Shown: in pieces, positions 27,155 to 34,672 of the stretch | Numbering within the stretch: the first letter of the stretch is position 1 | Layout of the letters: the number at the start of each line of letters is the position of its first letter | Source of the DNA: Flavobacterium zepuense | GTDB lineage: Bacteria > Bacteroidota > Bacteroidia > Flavobacteriales > Flavobacteriaceae | Length of the DNA stretch: 64,000 nucleotides | NCBI RefSeq assembly: GCF_007097145.1 | Contig: NZ_VJVZ01000010.1 | Span: 158,000 to 221,999, forward strand | Direction: 5' to 3' | Position numbers and translations under genes: made by a program | Notes under the pieces: generated by a model | Told to the model about the DNA's origin: nothing | Database searches by the model: none | Seen by the model: the letters and a program-made list of their open reading frames with translations, nothing else

Positions 27155-27323
27155 CTATTTAGCGTGGAATAATCAATGAGGGAATACGGGTGGAAATTAT
27201 AAATTTTATTGGAATAAGCCGCTAATTTCACGATTTTCGGAAATTAGATTTTTATACCGGAAATTACATTTTTAGTACTACCCTAACCTGTTTGAAAAAG
27301 TACTGCATACCCATTTCTCTTAT

Positions 27324-27542
27324 TTTTACCACAAAGACACAAAGTATTTAACATCCATCAGGCACGAGGCTCGCAAAGGTAACCATCTAAAGATGGAAGG
27401 ACACAAAGCTGTAGTTTTTGAAACGCAATCTACAACCATACAACTTTGTGACCTTTGTAAGACAACAAAGTTGTCCTACCGTGTCTTACAAAAGATAGAC
27501 TTTGTGAACTTAGTGCCCTTGCATTGTGCCTTTGTGGTAAAA
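27324..27542. repeat. 219-bp MITE-like inverted-repeat element between porD and recN
   Basis: Terminal inverted repeats of 19 bp (TTTTACCACAAAGACACAA and TTGTGCCTTTGTGGTAAAA; 18 of 19 positions complementary) bound a segment with further internal hairpins, such as ACAACTTTGT facing ACAAAGTTGT. The heptamer CACAAAG or its complement occurs repeatedly. No reading frame of note lies inside. It is probably a non-autonomous dispersed element or a structured untranslated RNA. Confidence 0.65.
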
Positions 27543-27564
27543 TTTAAATATTATATATTATAGA

Positions 27565-27598
27565 AACAAAAACCTGCAACATTAATGTATTGCAGGTT
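27565..27598 (-). terminator. Terminator of the bamD-rpoZ-coaBC-porD operon
   Basis: A stem AACCTGCAA / TTGCAGGTT is followed on the minus strand by TTTGTTTC. It is just downstream of the porD stop. Confidence 0.82.
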
Positions 27599-27623
27599 CC
27601 TTATGATTTTATTTATGTTCAGT

Positions 27624-28508
27624 TTACCTAAGCTTACCCCATTTAGAGCCGTTCATAGGTGAAACGCGGTTTAGCACATCCTGTAGTTCATTTATAGGCA
27701 CGTTAGGCCCTCCGGAGAACATTGCCACTATTTCATCTGACTTGGCATCAAAGAAAACGCGGGTTAAAAACGCATTGGGGCGTACTTTGTGTAACTCGGC
27801 CAGCTTTTTTATAGCGATAATAGCTTTTTCCTTGCCTTCTTTCTGGTTATCGGCCATTTTATCAAGTGCTACCCTGTGGTAGGCATATTGCGCCTCCCTA
27901 AAAGGTTTGTAGGTATTAGAAAGTACATCGTTTACCAGAAAATAACGGCTTTGGTTACCATCCTGCTGTGTCCAGCCCTTGCCACCGCTTTGCGATATAC
28001 TCACAATGTTTTGTGCTGCCTGGTAATAATCGGTACCGCCTTCTTCAGAGTAGGTATCAGCATCTACGGCAATGATCATGTTAGCATAAAATGCCACAAG
28101 CGCCACAAGGTTAGAGTCGAACGAATTGGGGTTAAAAATAAGGTTCTCACCCTCGTTATACCTGAACGATACATCTTTATCGTTAATATTTAATACCGGC
28201 GACTGGTAGGTAGAATTAAACACTGGCCTTGATGAAGCTACCTGCATCATGGCAGTAAAACTGTTATTGTCGTACGCCGAGATGTTAAACAGCATGGAGC
28301 ACTCAATACGCTCGCTCCTGCCAAAGTTGCGGGTTGTCCAGCGGGTATTGTTTACAAAATCCTGTAACGATTTTTCGAGCGTTTTAAATATTTGCGGGTT
28401 GGCATCGGTAATACGGTCAAAGCTTACGCTAACCTTGCAATTAAGCTCCTGTGCCTTTGCGGTATAAGAAAAGCCTACCAGCAATAATAGCCCTATCCAT
28501 TTATGCAT
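27624..28508 (-). CDS. porD: Type IX secretion system protein PorD (DUF4835)
   Basis: A 294-residue protein with a Sec signal peptide (MHKWIGLLLLVGFSYTAKAQ). The mature region is the full DUF4835 domain, with ELNCKVSVSFDRI, NTRWTTRNFGRSERIECSM, and a C-terminal NAFLTRVFFDAKSDEIV. In Porphyromonas gingivalis PorD is needed for T9SS function and gingipain secretion. It sits in the periplasm or at the outer membrane. Its start overlaps the coaBC stop by 8 bp, so the genes are translationally coupled. The four T9SS cargo genes in this window are plausible clients of the same machine. Confidence 0.88.
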   Translation of the reverse strand: MHKWIGLLLLVGFSYTAKAQELNCKVSVSFDRITDANPQIFKTLEKSLQDFVNNTRWTTRNFGRSERIECSMLFNISAYDNNSFTAMMQVASSRPVFNSTYQSPVLNINDKDVSFRYNEGENLIFNPNSFDSNLVALVAFYANMIIAVDADTYSEEGGTDYYQAAQNIVSISQSGGKGWTQQDGNQSRYFLVNDVLSNTYKPFREAQYAYHRVALDKMADNQKEGKEKAIIAIKKLAELHKVRPNAFLTRVFFDAKSDEIVAMFSGGPNVPINELQDVLNRVSPMNGSKWGKLR

Positions 28509-29712
28509 TGTATGTATTTTTTATCTTGTTTATAATATCCTGTGCCACTTCTTCTTTTGTTTTAAGTTCCATGGGCTCTTCGTTAAAGTTTTTGTCTATA
28601 AACGTTACTTTGTTAGTAGCGCTGCCAAAACCGGCTCCCCTATCATTTAATGAGTTTAAAACAATCAAATCTAAGTTTTTTTTCGTGATCTTTAGCTTTG
28701 CATTTTCAGTTTCATTCTCGGTCTCTAACGCAAAACCCACTAAAAACTGGTGCATCTTCTTTTCGCCGAGGGATGCCAGTATGTCTTTTGTTTTTTCCAG
28801 CTGTAGCGTTAACGTGCTTTCGCTCTTTTTTATTTTTTGCGGCGCTACGGTTGCAGGCCTGTAATCGGCTACGGCAGCGGCGGCCACGGCGGCATCTACA
28901 GTGCCAAAATACTTATGGCAGGCCTTATACATCTCTTCAGACGACGTTACCTTAACCACCTTTACCATAGGGTGCTTTAACTCTAAATGCGTGGGGCCGG
29001 TAACTAAAATTACCTGTGCACCCTCGTTAGCGGCGGCTTTGGCAATATCAAAACCCATTTTGCCCGACGAATGGTTACCTATAAAACGCACGGGGTCTAT
29101 AGGTTCGTATGTGGGGCCGGCAGTTACCAGTATTTTTTTTGTGCGAAGCGGTAGTTTACCCTCAATATCCTTTTCTAAAAATGCTACAATATTTTCGGGT
29201 TCTGCCATGCGGCCTTCGCCGGAAAGCCCGCTGGCAAGCTCGCCCGATTCTGCCGGGATCACTTTGTTGCCATAGGATTCCAGTTGCCTGAAACTTTCTT
29301 TTGTAGAGGGGTGCTTGTACATATCCAGATCCATTGCCGGGGCAACATACACCGGGCATTTAGCCGAAAGATAGGTAGCAATAAGGATATTATCTGAATT
29401 GCCTGTTACCATTTTAGATAGGGTATTGGCCGTGGCCGGGGCAATTACAAAGAGGTCGGCCCAAAGGCCAAGGTCTACGTGGTTGTTCCAAACGGCGTTT
29501 TCGTCTTCTTCATGGTAAAAGGAAGAGTAAACGGGGTTTTTAGAAAGCGTAGAAAGGGTAAGCGGGGTAATAAAATCTTTAGAAGCAGGCGTCATGACTA
29601 CTTTTACATGTGCGCCTGCTTTTATAAAAAGCCTTACCAGCGACGCTGTTTTGTATGCGGCAATGCCCCCGGAAATGCCGAGTAATATTTTTTTACCGCT
29701 TAAAACAGACAT
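28501..29712 (-). CDS. coaBC: Bifunctional CoaBC (phosphopantothenoylcysteine synthetase/decarboxylase)
   Basis: A 403-residue cytoplasmic flavoenzyme that makes 4'-phosphopantetheine in two steps of CoA synthesis. The N-terminal CoaC half (about 1-185) has the flavin loop GISGGIAAYKTASLVR, the active-site region NHVDLGLWADLFVIAPATANT and PAMDLDMYKHP. The CoaB half (about 190-400) starts ILVTAGPTYEPIDPVRFIGN with HSSGKMG and has the dimer-interface segment AAVADYRP. It is preceded by rpoZ (13-bp gap) and overlaps porD. Confidence 0.95.
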   Translation of the reverse strand: MSVLSGKKILLGISGGIAAYKTASLVRLFIKAGAHVKVVMTPASKDFITPLTLSTLSKNPVYSSFYHEEDENAVWNNHVDLGLWADLFVIAPATANTLSKMVTGNSDNILIATYLSAKCPVYVAPAMDLDMYKHPSTKESFRQLESYGNKVIPAESGELASGLSGEGRMAEPENIVAFLEKDIEGKLPLRTKKILVTAGPTYEPIDPVRFIGNHSSGKMGFDIAKAAANEGAQVILVTGPTHLELKHPMVKVVKVTSSEEMYKACHKYFGTVDAAVAAAAVADYRPATVAPQKIKKSESTLTLQLEKTKDILASLGEKKMHQFLVGFALETENETENAKLKITKKNLDLIVLNSLNDRGAGFGSATNKVTFIDKNFNEEPMELKTKEEVAQDIINKIKNTYNA

Positions 29713-29725
29713 CTTTTAAGGTGTA

Positions 29726-30046
29726 TTATTGTTTGTTAGGATCCCTGTAAGAAATCTTACCTTCTAACCACTCCTGTACTGCAAGAGCGTGTGGCTTAGG
29801 TAGTTTTTCGTAAAACTTAGAAACTTCTATCTGCTCCTTATTTTCAAAAATTTCCTCAAGGCTGTCATTGTAGGTAGCAAACTCCTCAAGCTTTTCGATC
29901 AGTTCTTTCTTGATCTCTGTATTAATCTGGTTAGCCCTTTTAGCAATTATGGTAATTGCCTCATATACATTACCGGTAGGCTCCTCAATGGTAGTCTTAT
30001 TGTAGGTAGTTGTATTTACGGGAGCAGTTGTTTTTTTTAAATCCAT
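29726..30046 (-). CDS. rpoZ: RNA polymerase omega subunit
   Basis: A 106-residue protein of the Bacteroidota omega type. The core EAITIIAKRANQINTEIKKEL corresponds to the conserved omega segment (I.KRA.QI). The subunit binds the beta' subunit and aids polymerase assembly. The N terminus (KKTTAPVNTTTYN) is a low-complexity lead, and the C terminus is acidic with LPKPHALAVQEWLEGKI. It sits between bamD (6-bp gap) and coaBC (13-bp gap), the usual Bacteroidota order. Confidence 0.92.
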   Translation of the reverse strand: MDLKKTTAPVNTTTYNKTTIEEPTGNVYEAITIIAKRANQINTEIKKELIEKLEEFATYNDSLEEIFENKEQIEVSKFYEKLPKPHALAVQEWLEGKISYRDPNKQ

Positions 30047-30052
30047 GACTCG

Positions 30053-30859
30053 TTATTTTGAAAATTTCTCTAATTCAGTATCTATCTTAGTAAGCATGGC
30101 ATCGGCCTGTGCTTTGTATTTTGTGTCGCTTTTAAATTTAACCAGTGCAGCATAATTTGCTTTTGCAGCCACGAGGCGCTCCTGCATTTTTGTCTGGATA
30201 CTGTTTATTGCCAGCTGGTACGAAGAATCGAACTTTAAATAAAGCGCATCTTCTTTAAGCGATGTACCCGGAAAATCGATAATAAAATTATCAAAGGTTT
30301 TAATGGCAGCATTGTAATCGCCAAAATATTCGGCAGTATCATAATATTGCTTTGCTATCTCAAATGCTTTCTTCTCTAGTTTTTCCCTTAGCTCCTTTAC
30401 TAATTGGTTAGCCTCCGGCATGTATTGCGATGTAGGGTAGCTGTCTATAAACGCCTGCATTTTATCTAATGCCTTGTAGGTATCTACCTGGTCTAACGAG
30501 TAGCGTGGCGACAGGTGGTAGTAGCTTTTTGCCCCAAGGAACAATGCCTCTTCGGCCTTCTGGCTGCGCGGGTAACCGGCAGAGAATTTTTCAAACTGAT
30601 AACCTGCCGTGTAATATTGCTTTGTTTTGTACAATGCATCACTATACATAAAAAACATTTTTTCGGCCTGTGGCTTACCTGCATACGATGGCGCTATCTG
30701 CTCAAAAAGGCGAATAGCCTTCATGTATTTTCCATCGGTATAAAGCTTCTCGGCCACTTCATATTTCGTTTTAACGTCTTCCGACTTTAATGCTTTTTGA
30801 AATTCGCTGCATGATGTTAGCGTTAAAGCGAAAAGAAGTATGTAAAAAAATCTTGCCAT
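30053..30859 (-). CDS. bamD: Outer membrane assembly lipoprotein BamD
   Basis: A 268-residue lipoprotein (lipobox LTSC at about 14-17) of the BAM complex, which inserts beta-barrel proteins into the outer membrane. It contains TPR-like helical repeats, for instance KYEVAEKLYTDGKYMKAIRLFEQ, FFMYSDALYKTKQYYTAGYQF, and SFQ-like DYNAAIKTFDNFIIDFPGT. The residues after the Cys (SEFQKALKS) match the family. It is the first gene of the operon that continues with rpoZ, coaBC and porD, with a promoter at 30906. Confidence 0.93.
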   Translation of the reverse strand: MARFFYILLFALTLTSCSEFQKALKSEDVKTKYEVAEKLYTDGKYMKAIRLFEQIAPSYAGKPQAEKMFFMYSDALYKTKQYYTAGYQFEKFSAGYPRSQKAEEALFLGAKSYYHLSPRYSLDQVDTYKALDKMQAFIDSYPTSQYMPEANQLVKELREKLEKKAFEIAKQYYDTAEYFGDYNAAIKTFDNFIIDFPGTSLKEDALYLKFDSSYQLAINSIQTKMQERLVAAKANYAALVKFKSDTKYKAQADAMLTKIDTELEKFSK

Positions 30860-30905
30860 AAATAAAGGTTAAGCGGCTGTGCAGCGGCTGTTGTAAAAGC
30901 AACTG

Positions 30906-30913
30906 CAAAATTA
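30906..30913 (-). promoter_or_regulatory. -7 box (TAATTTTG) of the bamD operon
   Basis: An exact TAnnTTTG match on the minus strand, 46 bp before the bamD ATG. Confidence 0.55.
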
Positions 30914-30961
30914 GTTAATAATTACAGAATAAAAAATCTTTTTTTCATGCGTATCTCACAT

Positions 30962-30988
30962 AAAAAAAGATGCCGTATTTGGCACCTT
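30962..30988 (-). terminator. Terminator of the dapA operon
   Basis: A stem GATGCC / GGCACC (one G-U pair) is followed on the minus strand by a run of seven T. It lies just after the dapA stop. Confidence 0.75.
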
Positions 30989-31012
30989 TCTTTAAACTGT
31001 ATTTTTACTGTT

Positions 31013-31906
31013 TTATTGTACAGCTGCGGGATGTAACTTATTTACAAAGGCCGATAGCCTGGCCGCTAAATCATCATTAATATTTACTAACGGAAGCCTT
31101 ACCACATCGTCGCAAAGGCCCAGTTCTTTAAAAATATGCTTGATGCCTGCCGGGTTGCCCTGCTCAAAAATCATGTCTATCGAGTCGGCAATCTCATAAT
31201 GCAGCTTATAGGCCTCATCTACCCTGCGCTCTAAGCCCAGCTTAACCATTTGCGAGAACTGCTTAGGAAAACCTTCGGCGATTACCGAGATTACCCCTGC
31301 CCCACCGGCCAAAACCATCGGCAGCGTTACCATATCATCGCCCGATATTACAAGGAAACCATCAGGCTTGCCCTGTATAAGGCGCATGGCCTGTACAATA
31401 TCGCCCGCGGCTTCTTTAATGCCTACTATGTTGCTAAAATCATTCGCCAGCCTAAAAACCGTTTCGGGCAGCATGTTGCTTGCCGTACGGCCGGGTACGT
31501 TATACAAGATAACCGGTAGCGGAGATGCCTGCGCCACGGCTTTAAAATGCTGGTAAATACCCTCCTGAGTAGGCTTATTATAATAAGGCGATACCGATAG
31601 GATTGCCGTAAACGCCGATAGGTCGCGCGATATAAGTTCATCGGCTACCTCTTTAGTATTGTTGCTGCCCACTCCTAAAACAAGGGGCAGCCTGCCGTTG
31701 TTTGCCTTTATAACCGTCTTTATAACAAGTTCCTTTTCATCTTTATCCATAGTGGCAGGCTCGCCTGTGGTACCTAATACCACAAGATAGTCTATACCGC
31801 CGTCTATCTGATAGTTAACAATTCTTTCAAGAGCCTCTGTATCTACAGATAGGTCTTTTTTAAAAGGGGTAATAAGCGCAACGCCCGTACCTGTTAATGA
31901 CTGCAT
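31013..31906 (-). CDS. dapA: 4-Hydroxy-tetrahydrodipicolinate synthase
   Basis: A 297-residue cytoplasmic aldolase-type enzyme that condenses pyruvate with aspartate semialdehyde, the first committed step of lysine and diaminopimelate synthesis. Signatures are the pyruvate-binding LGTTGEPATMDKDEK (about 45-59), the catalytic Tyr in ILYNVPGRTASNM (about 134) and the Schiff-base Lys in GIKEAAGD (about 162). Length is typical. It follows the DUF6913 gene by 2 bp, so both are transcribed together. Confidence 0.95.
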   Translation of the reverse strand: MQSLTGTGVALITPFKKDLSVDTEALERIVNYQIDGGIDYLVVLGTTGEPATMDKDEKELVIKTVIKANNGRLPLVLGVGSNNTKEVADELISRDLSAFTAILSVSPYYNKPTQEGIYQHFKAVAQASPLPVILYNVPGRTASNMLPETVFRLANDFSNIVGIKEAAGDIVQAMRLIQGKPDGFLVISGDDMVTLPMVLAGGAGVISVIAEGFPKQFSQMVKLGLERRVDEAYKLHYEIADSIDMIFEQGNPAGIKHIFKELGLCDDVVRLPLVNINDDLAARLSAFVNKLHPAAVQ

Positions 31907-31908
31907 GG

Positions 31909-32427
31909 TTATAATTTGTTTAGTATTTTTAAATATTTAAATAGCTCTGTTACAAACTCTTTGTACTTTTCGGCCAGGGTTTTAATCATAAAGGTGTTAA
32001 GGCGGTTATCTACCGTGCTAAAGCCTGCCTTAAATTTAGCCTGGCTTTTTAGGGTGGCCAGCTCCAGCGGCGCCTTGCCCACATCATAATAGCTTATAAG
32101 GATGTCAAAAGGCTTATTGATGAACGCCGATACATCTTCCTTAGTAAAATCGCCTGCCGATGATATGTCGGCACGGGTAAGGTAGCAGCAGTCCATCACT
32201 TCGCCCTTTTTTAGCTTATCTTTAAAGCTAAGGGTATCTATATTGCTGCGCTGTATGCCGTTGCTTACCAGCTCTCTTATAAGGGCCTCTTTTTGCGTAA
32301 AGTACGTTTCATCTATAAGTACACCTACGGTAACAATTTTACCGGCAGATGTGGCAGCCTTGTAGTTGAGTAAGCTTTTCTTAACAATCTTTTTAAGGCC
32401 AAAATCTTTAATAAACTTCAAAAACAT
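31909..32427 (-). CDS. DUF6913-like protein of unknown function
   Basis: A 172-residue soluble protein. ATG at 32427 is preferred to an in-frame ATG at 32478 because a -7 box (TATTTTTG) lies at 32448-32455, inside the longer version. There is no signal peptide. Features are KFIKDFGLKKIVKKSLLN at the start, VTVGVLIDETYFTQKEALIREL and FDILISYYDVGKAPLELATL. These match a protein found next to dapA in Flavobacteriaceae and classed as DUF6913, from memory. No function is known. It is co-transcribed with dapA. Confidence 0.72.
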   Translation of the reverse strand: MFLKFIKDFGLKKIVKKSLLNYKAATSAGKIVTVGVLIDETYFTQKEALIRELVSNGIQRSNIDTLSFKDKLKKGEVMDCCYLTRADISSAGDFTKEDVSAFINKPFDILISYYDVGKAPLELATLKSQAKFKAGFSTVDNRLNTFMIKTLAEKYKEFVTELFKYLKILNKL

Positions 32428-32447
32428 AGTACTTTTATTGCCGAATG

Positions 32448-32455
32448 CAAAAATA
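32448..32455 (-). promoter_or_regulatory. -7 box (TATTTTTG) of the DUF6913-dapA operon
   Basis: An exact TAnnTTTG match on the minus strand, 20 bp before the ATG at 32427, with TTGACC about 13 bp further upstream. It lies in the 50-bp gap shared with the divergent 5'-nucleotidase pair. Confidence 0.6.
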
Positions 32456-32477
32456 TCGAATAAAAAGGTCAACCGCA

Positions 32478-33269
32478 ATGAGAATATCTAAAAAGTATAA
32501 CACATACCGCAGCGGGTTTGTTTTATTTTTAACAACGGCCCTTTTAATTTCGTGCGGTGCACCTGCATTTTATGCTACCGCGATTGAGGGGAAAAAGCTC
32601 CCGATATCTGCCGAATATAGCAATAACCACGCCATTGAAGATTATGTGGCACCCTACCGCACCCACATTAATAAAGACCTGGACAGCGTTTTGGTCTACT
32701 GCCCTGAAACGATGGATAAAACCAATACCATTAACGGCTGGCAAACTACGATAGGTAACCTTTTGGCAGATGTTACTTTTGATAAAGCTGCCACCCTGAT
32801 TAAAACCCGGGAGAACCGAAATTTAGATATTTGCCTGCTTAACCACGGCGGTATACGATCTGTAATTGCTAAAGGGCCGGTTACTGCCCGCACTGCTTTT
32901 GAGGTAATGCCTTTTGAGAACAGCCTTATGGTAGTTGCCCTTAAAGGCGAACAGGTAATGGAAATGGCGCAGTACATTGCCCGTGAAAAGAAGCCGCATC
33001 CACTGGCCGGCATGCTGATTGTTTTAGATGAAAATGACTCGGTTAAAACTGTTACCATTCAAGGCAAGCCTTTGCAGCCCGAGAAGATATACAACATTGC
33101 AACATCTGACTATTTGGTAAACGGCGGCGACAGTATGACGTTTCTTGGCAATGCCGTTGCCACTTACGACCTTACTTATAAACTGCGCGACGTGTATATT
33201 GATTATTTTAAGGAGGTAGATACGCTGCCCATAATCCGTACTGAACGTATAGTAACACAGAAACCATGA
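32478..33269 (+). CDS. 5'-Nucleotidase C-terminal domain lipoprotein
   Basis: A 263-residue protein that corresponds only to the C-terminal substrate-binding domain of 5'-nucleotidases (PF02872). A lipobox (LISC, about residues 22-25) marks a lipoprotein. Family motifs are NLLADVTFDKA, LLNHGGIRSVIAKGPVT, FEVMPFENSLMVVALKG and IATSDYLVNGGDSMTF. In one-piece enzymes this domain provides the aromatic base-stacking pocket. ATG at 32478 is chosen over an upstream in-frame ATG because the signal peptide starts there. The metallophosphatase domain is encoded by the next gene, overlapping by 4 bp. Confidence 0.9.
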   Translation: MRISKKYNTYRSGFVLFLTTALLISCGAPAFYATAIEGKKLPISAEYSNNHAIEDYVAPYRTHINKDLDSVLVYCPETMDKTNTINGWQTTIGNLLADVTFDKAATLIKTRENRNLDICLLNHGGIRSVIAKGPVTARTAFEVMPFENSLMVVALKGEQVMEMAQYIAREKKPHPLAGMLIVLDENDSVKTVTIQGKPLQPEKIYNIATSDYLVNGGDSMTFLGNAVATYDLTYKLRDVYIDYFKEVDTLPIIRTERIVTQKP

Positions 33270-34177
33270 AAAGAAGGGAATTTATACAGAAAACTGCGGC
33301 AGGCAGCGCACTGGTACTGGGCGGGTTATCGCTTAGCAGCTTTGCAGAGCCTGAGACCAAAAAGATTACCATATTGCACACTAACGATGTGCACAGCCAT
33401 ATAGACCCGTTCCCCATAGACGACCCTAAATTCCCCAATATGGGCGGCGCTGCGCGCAGGGCTTCGCTTATTGAGCAGGTAAGGCGCGAAGAGCCTAACG
33501 TACTGCTGCTGGATGCCGGGGATGTTTTTCAGGGTACGCCCTACTTTAATTATTATGGCGGCGAACTGGAGTTTAAGCTCATGAGCATGATGCAGTATGA
33601 CCTGGCTACCATGGGCAACCACGATTTTGATAACGGCATTGATGGTTTTAAGCTGCAATTGCCCCACGCAAAATTTGATTTTGTATGTGCCAACTACAAT
33701 TTTAAGAACACCGTGCTGGATGGCATTGTGAAGCCATACAAGATTTTTTATAAGGACGGACTGAAAATAGGCATTTTTGGTTTAGGGATTGAACTTAACG
33801 GACTGGTTAACAAAAACCTGTATAAAGAAACGGTGTACAACGACCCTATTGGCACCGCACAGGATATGGCGCGTACCCTGCGCCACACAGAGAAATGCGA
33901 CCTTGTGATATGCCTCTCACACCTGGGCTTTATTTATGCCAACGAGCCAAATAAAGTGTCTGACCTTGTGCTGGCACGCGCCACTAAAGATATCGACCTG
34001 ATCATTGGCGGGCATACCCATACTTTTTTAACCAAACCCTACATTGAGAAAAACAGCGCCGGCGAAGAAGTGATCATTAACCAGGTGGGGTGTTATGGCA
34101 TAAATGTAGGCCGGATAGATTTTACTTTTGAGAAAGGCAAAAAATCTAAAATGGGGAGTAAGACGATTTCTGTATAG
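33266..34177 (+). CDS. 5'-Nucleotidase N-terminal metallophosphatase with Tat signal
   Basis: A 303-residue protein with a twin-arginine signal (MKRREFIQK, then a hydrophobic stretch to SSFA). The calcineurin-like phosphatase motifs are complete: HTNDVHSHI, LLDAGDVFQGTP, MGNHDFDNG, ICLSHLG and IGGHTHTF, which together bind two metal ions. It lacks the C-terminal domain, which is supplied by the preceding gene. The two would jointly hydrolyse nucleotides in the periplasm. The ATG overlaps the preceding TGA (ATGA), giving translational coupling. Confidence 0.92.
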   Translation: MKRREFIQKTAAGSALVLGGLSLSSFAEPETKKITILHTNDVHSHIDPFPIDDPKFPNMGGAARRASLIEQVRREEPNVLLLDAGDVFQGTPYFNYYGGELEFKLMSMMQYDLATMGNHDFDNGIDGFKLQLPHAKFDFVCANYNFKNTVLDGIVKPYKIFYKDGLKIGIFGLGIELNGLVNKNLYKETVYNDPIGTAQDMARTLRHTEKCDLVICLSHLGFIYANEPNKVSDLVLARATKDIDLIIGGHTHTFLTKPYIEKNSAGEEVIINQVGCYGINVGRIDFTFEKGKKSKMGSKTISV

Positions 34178-34391
34178 TTTTTTTTAAAGTTGCAAAGTTA
34201 CAGAGTTGCAAAGTCGAAAGTTGGAGGTCCGAAGTTGGAAGTCCAAAATTGATATTGAATGCAAATTCCAAAAAACAAATTCCAAATTCAAATCGCAAAT
34301 TCCAAAAATGAATTTAAATTTCAAACCACAAATTTTAAATTGGAAGTGAGATTTAGGTGGCGAATTTTAAATCTTAAATCTTTCAATCTTG
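34178..34391. other. Low-complexity A/T-rich spacer
   Basis: Repetitive short words (GTTGCAAAGT, GCAAATTCCAAA, AAGTTGGAAGTCC) with no reading frame. Similar filler (AATTCCCAA, AAATCTAAATTC) occurs at about 45890-45950, also beside a copy of the 100-bp repeat. Confidence 0.6.
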
Positions 34392-34493
34392 ATTTCAATA
34401 TCCAAAAGTGAAATATTAGCCTTTTTTGGTATAAAAATGTATCTTTTTTGGGGTCAAAATGGACATTTCAAAATCCAAAAGTGAAATATCAAG
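34392..34493 (-). repeat. Dispersed ~100-bp repeat, copy A
   Basis: Two ~24-bp units (plus strand core CCAAAAGTGAAATAT) start exactly 73 bp apart. Read on the minus strand, the segment aligns along its length with 45721-45820. Each unit has TTTCA and TGAAA ends that could pair. Confidence 0.7.
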
Positions 34494-34596
34494 CCTTTTT
34501 TTGAAGCAATTCCGGGTTGAGCGTTGCGAGTTGCGAGTTTTTTTGCTTCATAAAAATTGAAACTCTGAACCCTAAACCACTAACCCAAAACTGTGC

Positions 34597-34630
34597 AAAA
34601 AAAGCCCACTAAGAAAACTTAGCGGGCTTT
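34597..34630 (-). terminator. Terminator of katA
   Basis: A stem AAAGCCC(A/G)CTAAG / CTTAG(C/T)GGGCTTT with a T run on the minus strand, just downstream of the katA stop. Confidence 0.85.
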
Positions 34631-34672
34631 CACCTCCACAATTAATCAATCCAATCACCTATTAATTAACTC

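Noticed and set aside
30469..30790. Several frames of 60-90 codons inside bamD on both strands
   Set aside because: They are shadows of bamD, which has a full TPR-like domain and a lipobox.
34178..34391. Short repeated words that might be a CRISPR-like array
   Set aside because: The words are short, irregularly spaced and degenerate, with no fixed repeat/spacer lengths and no cas genes.
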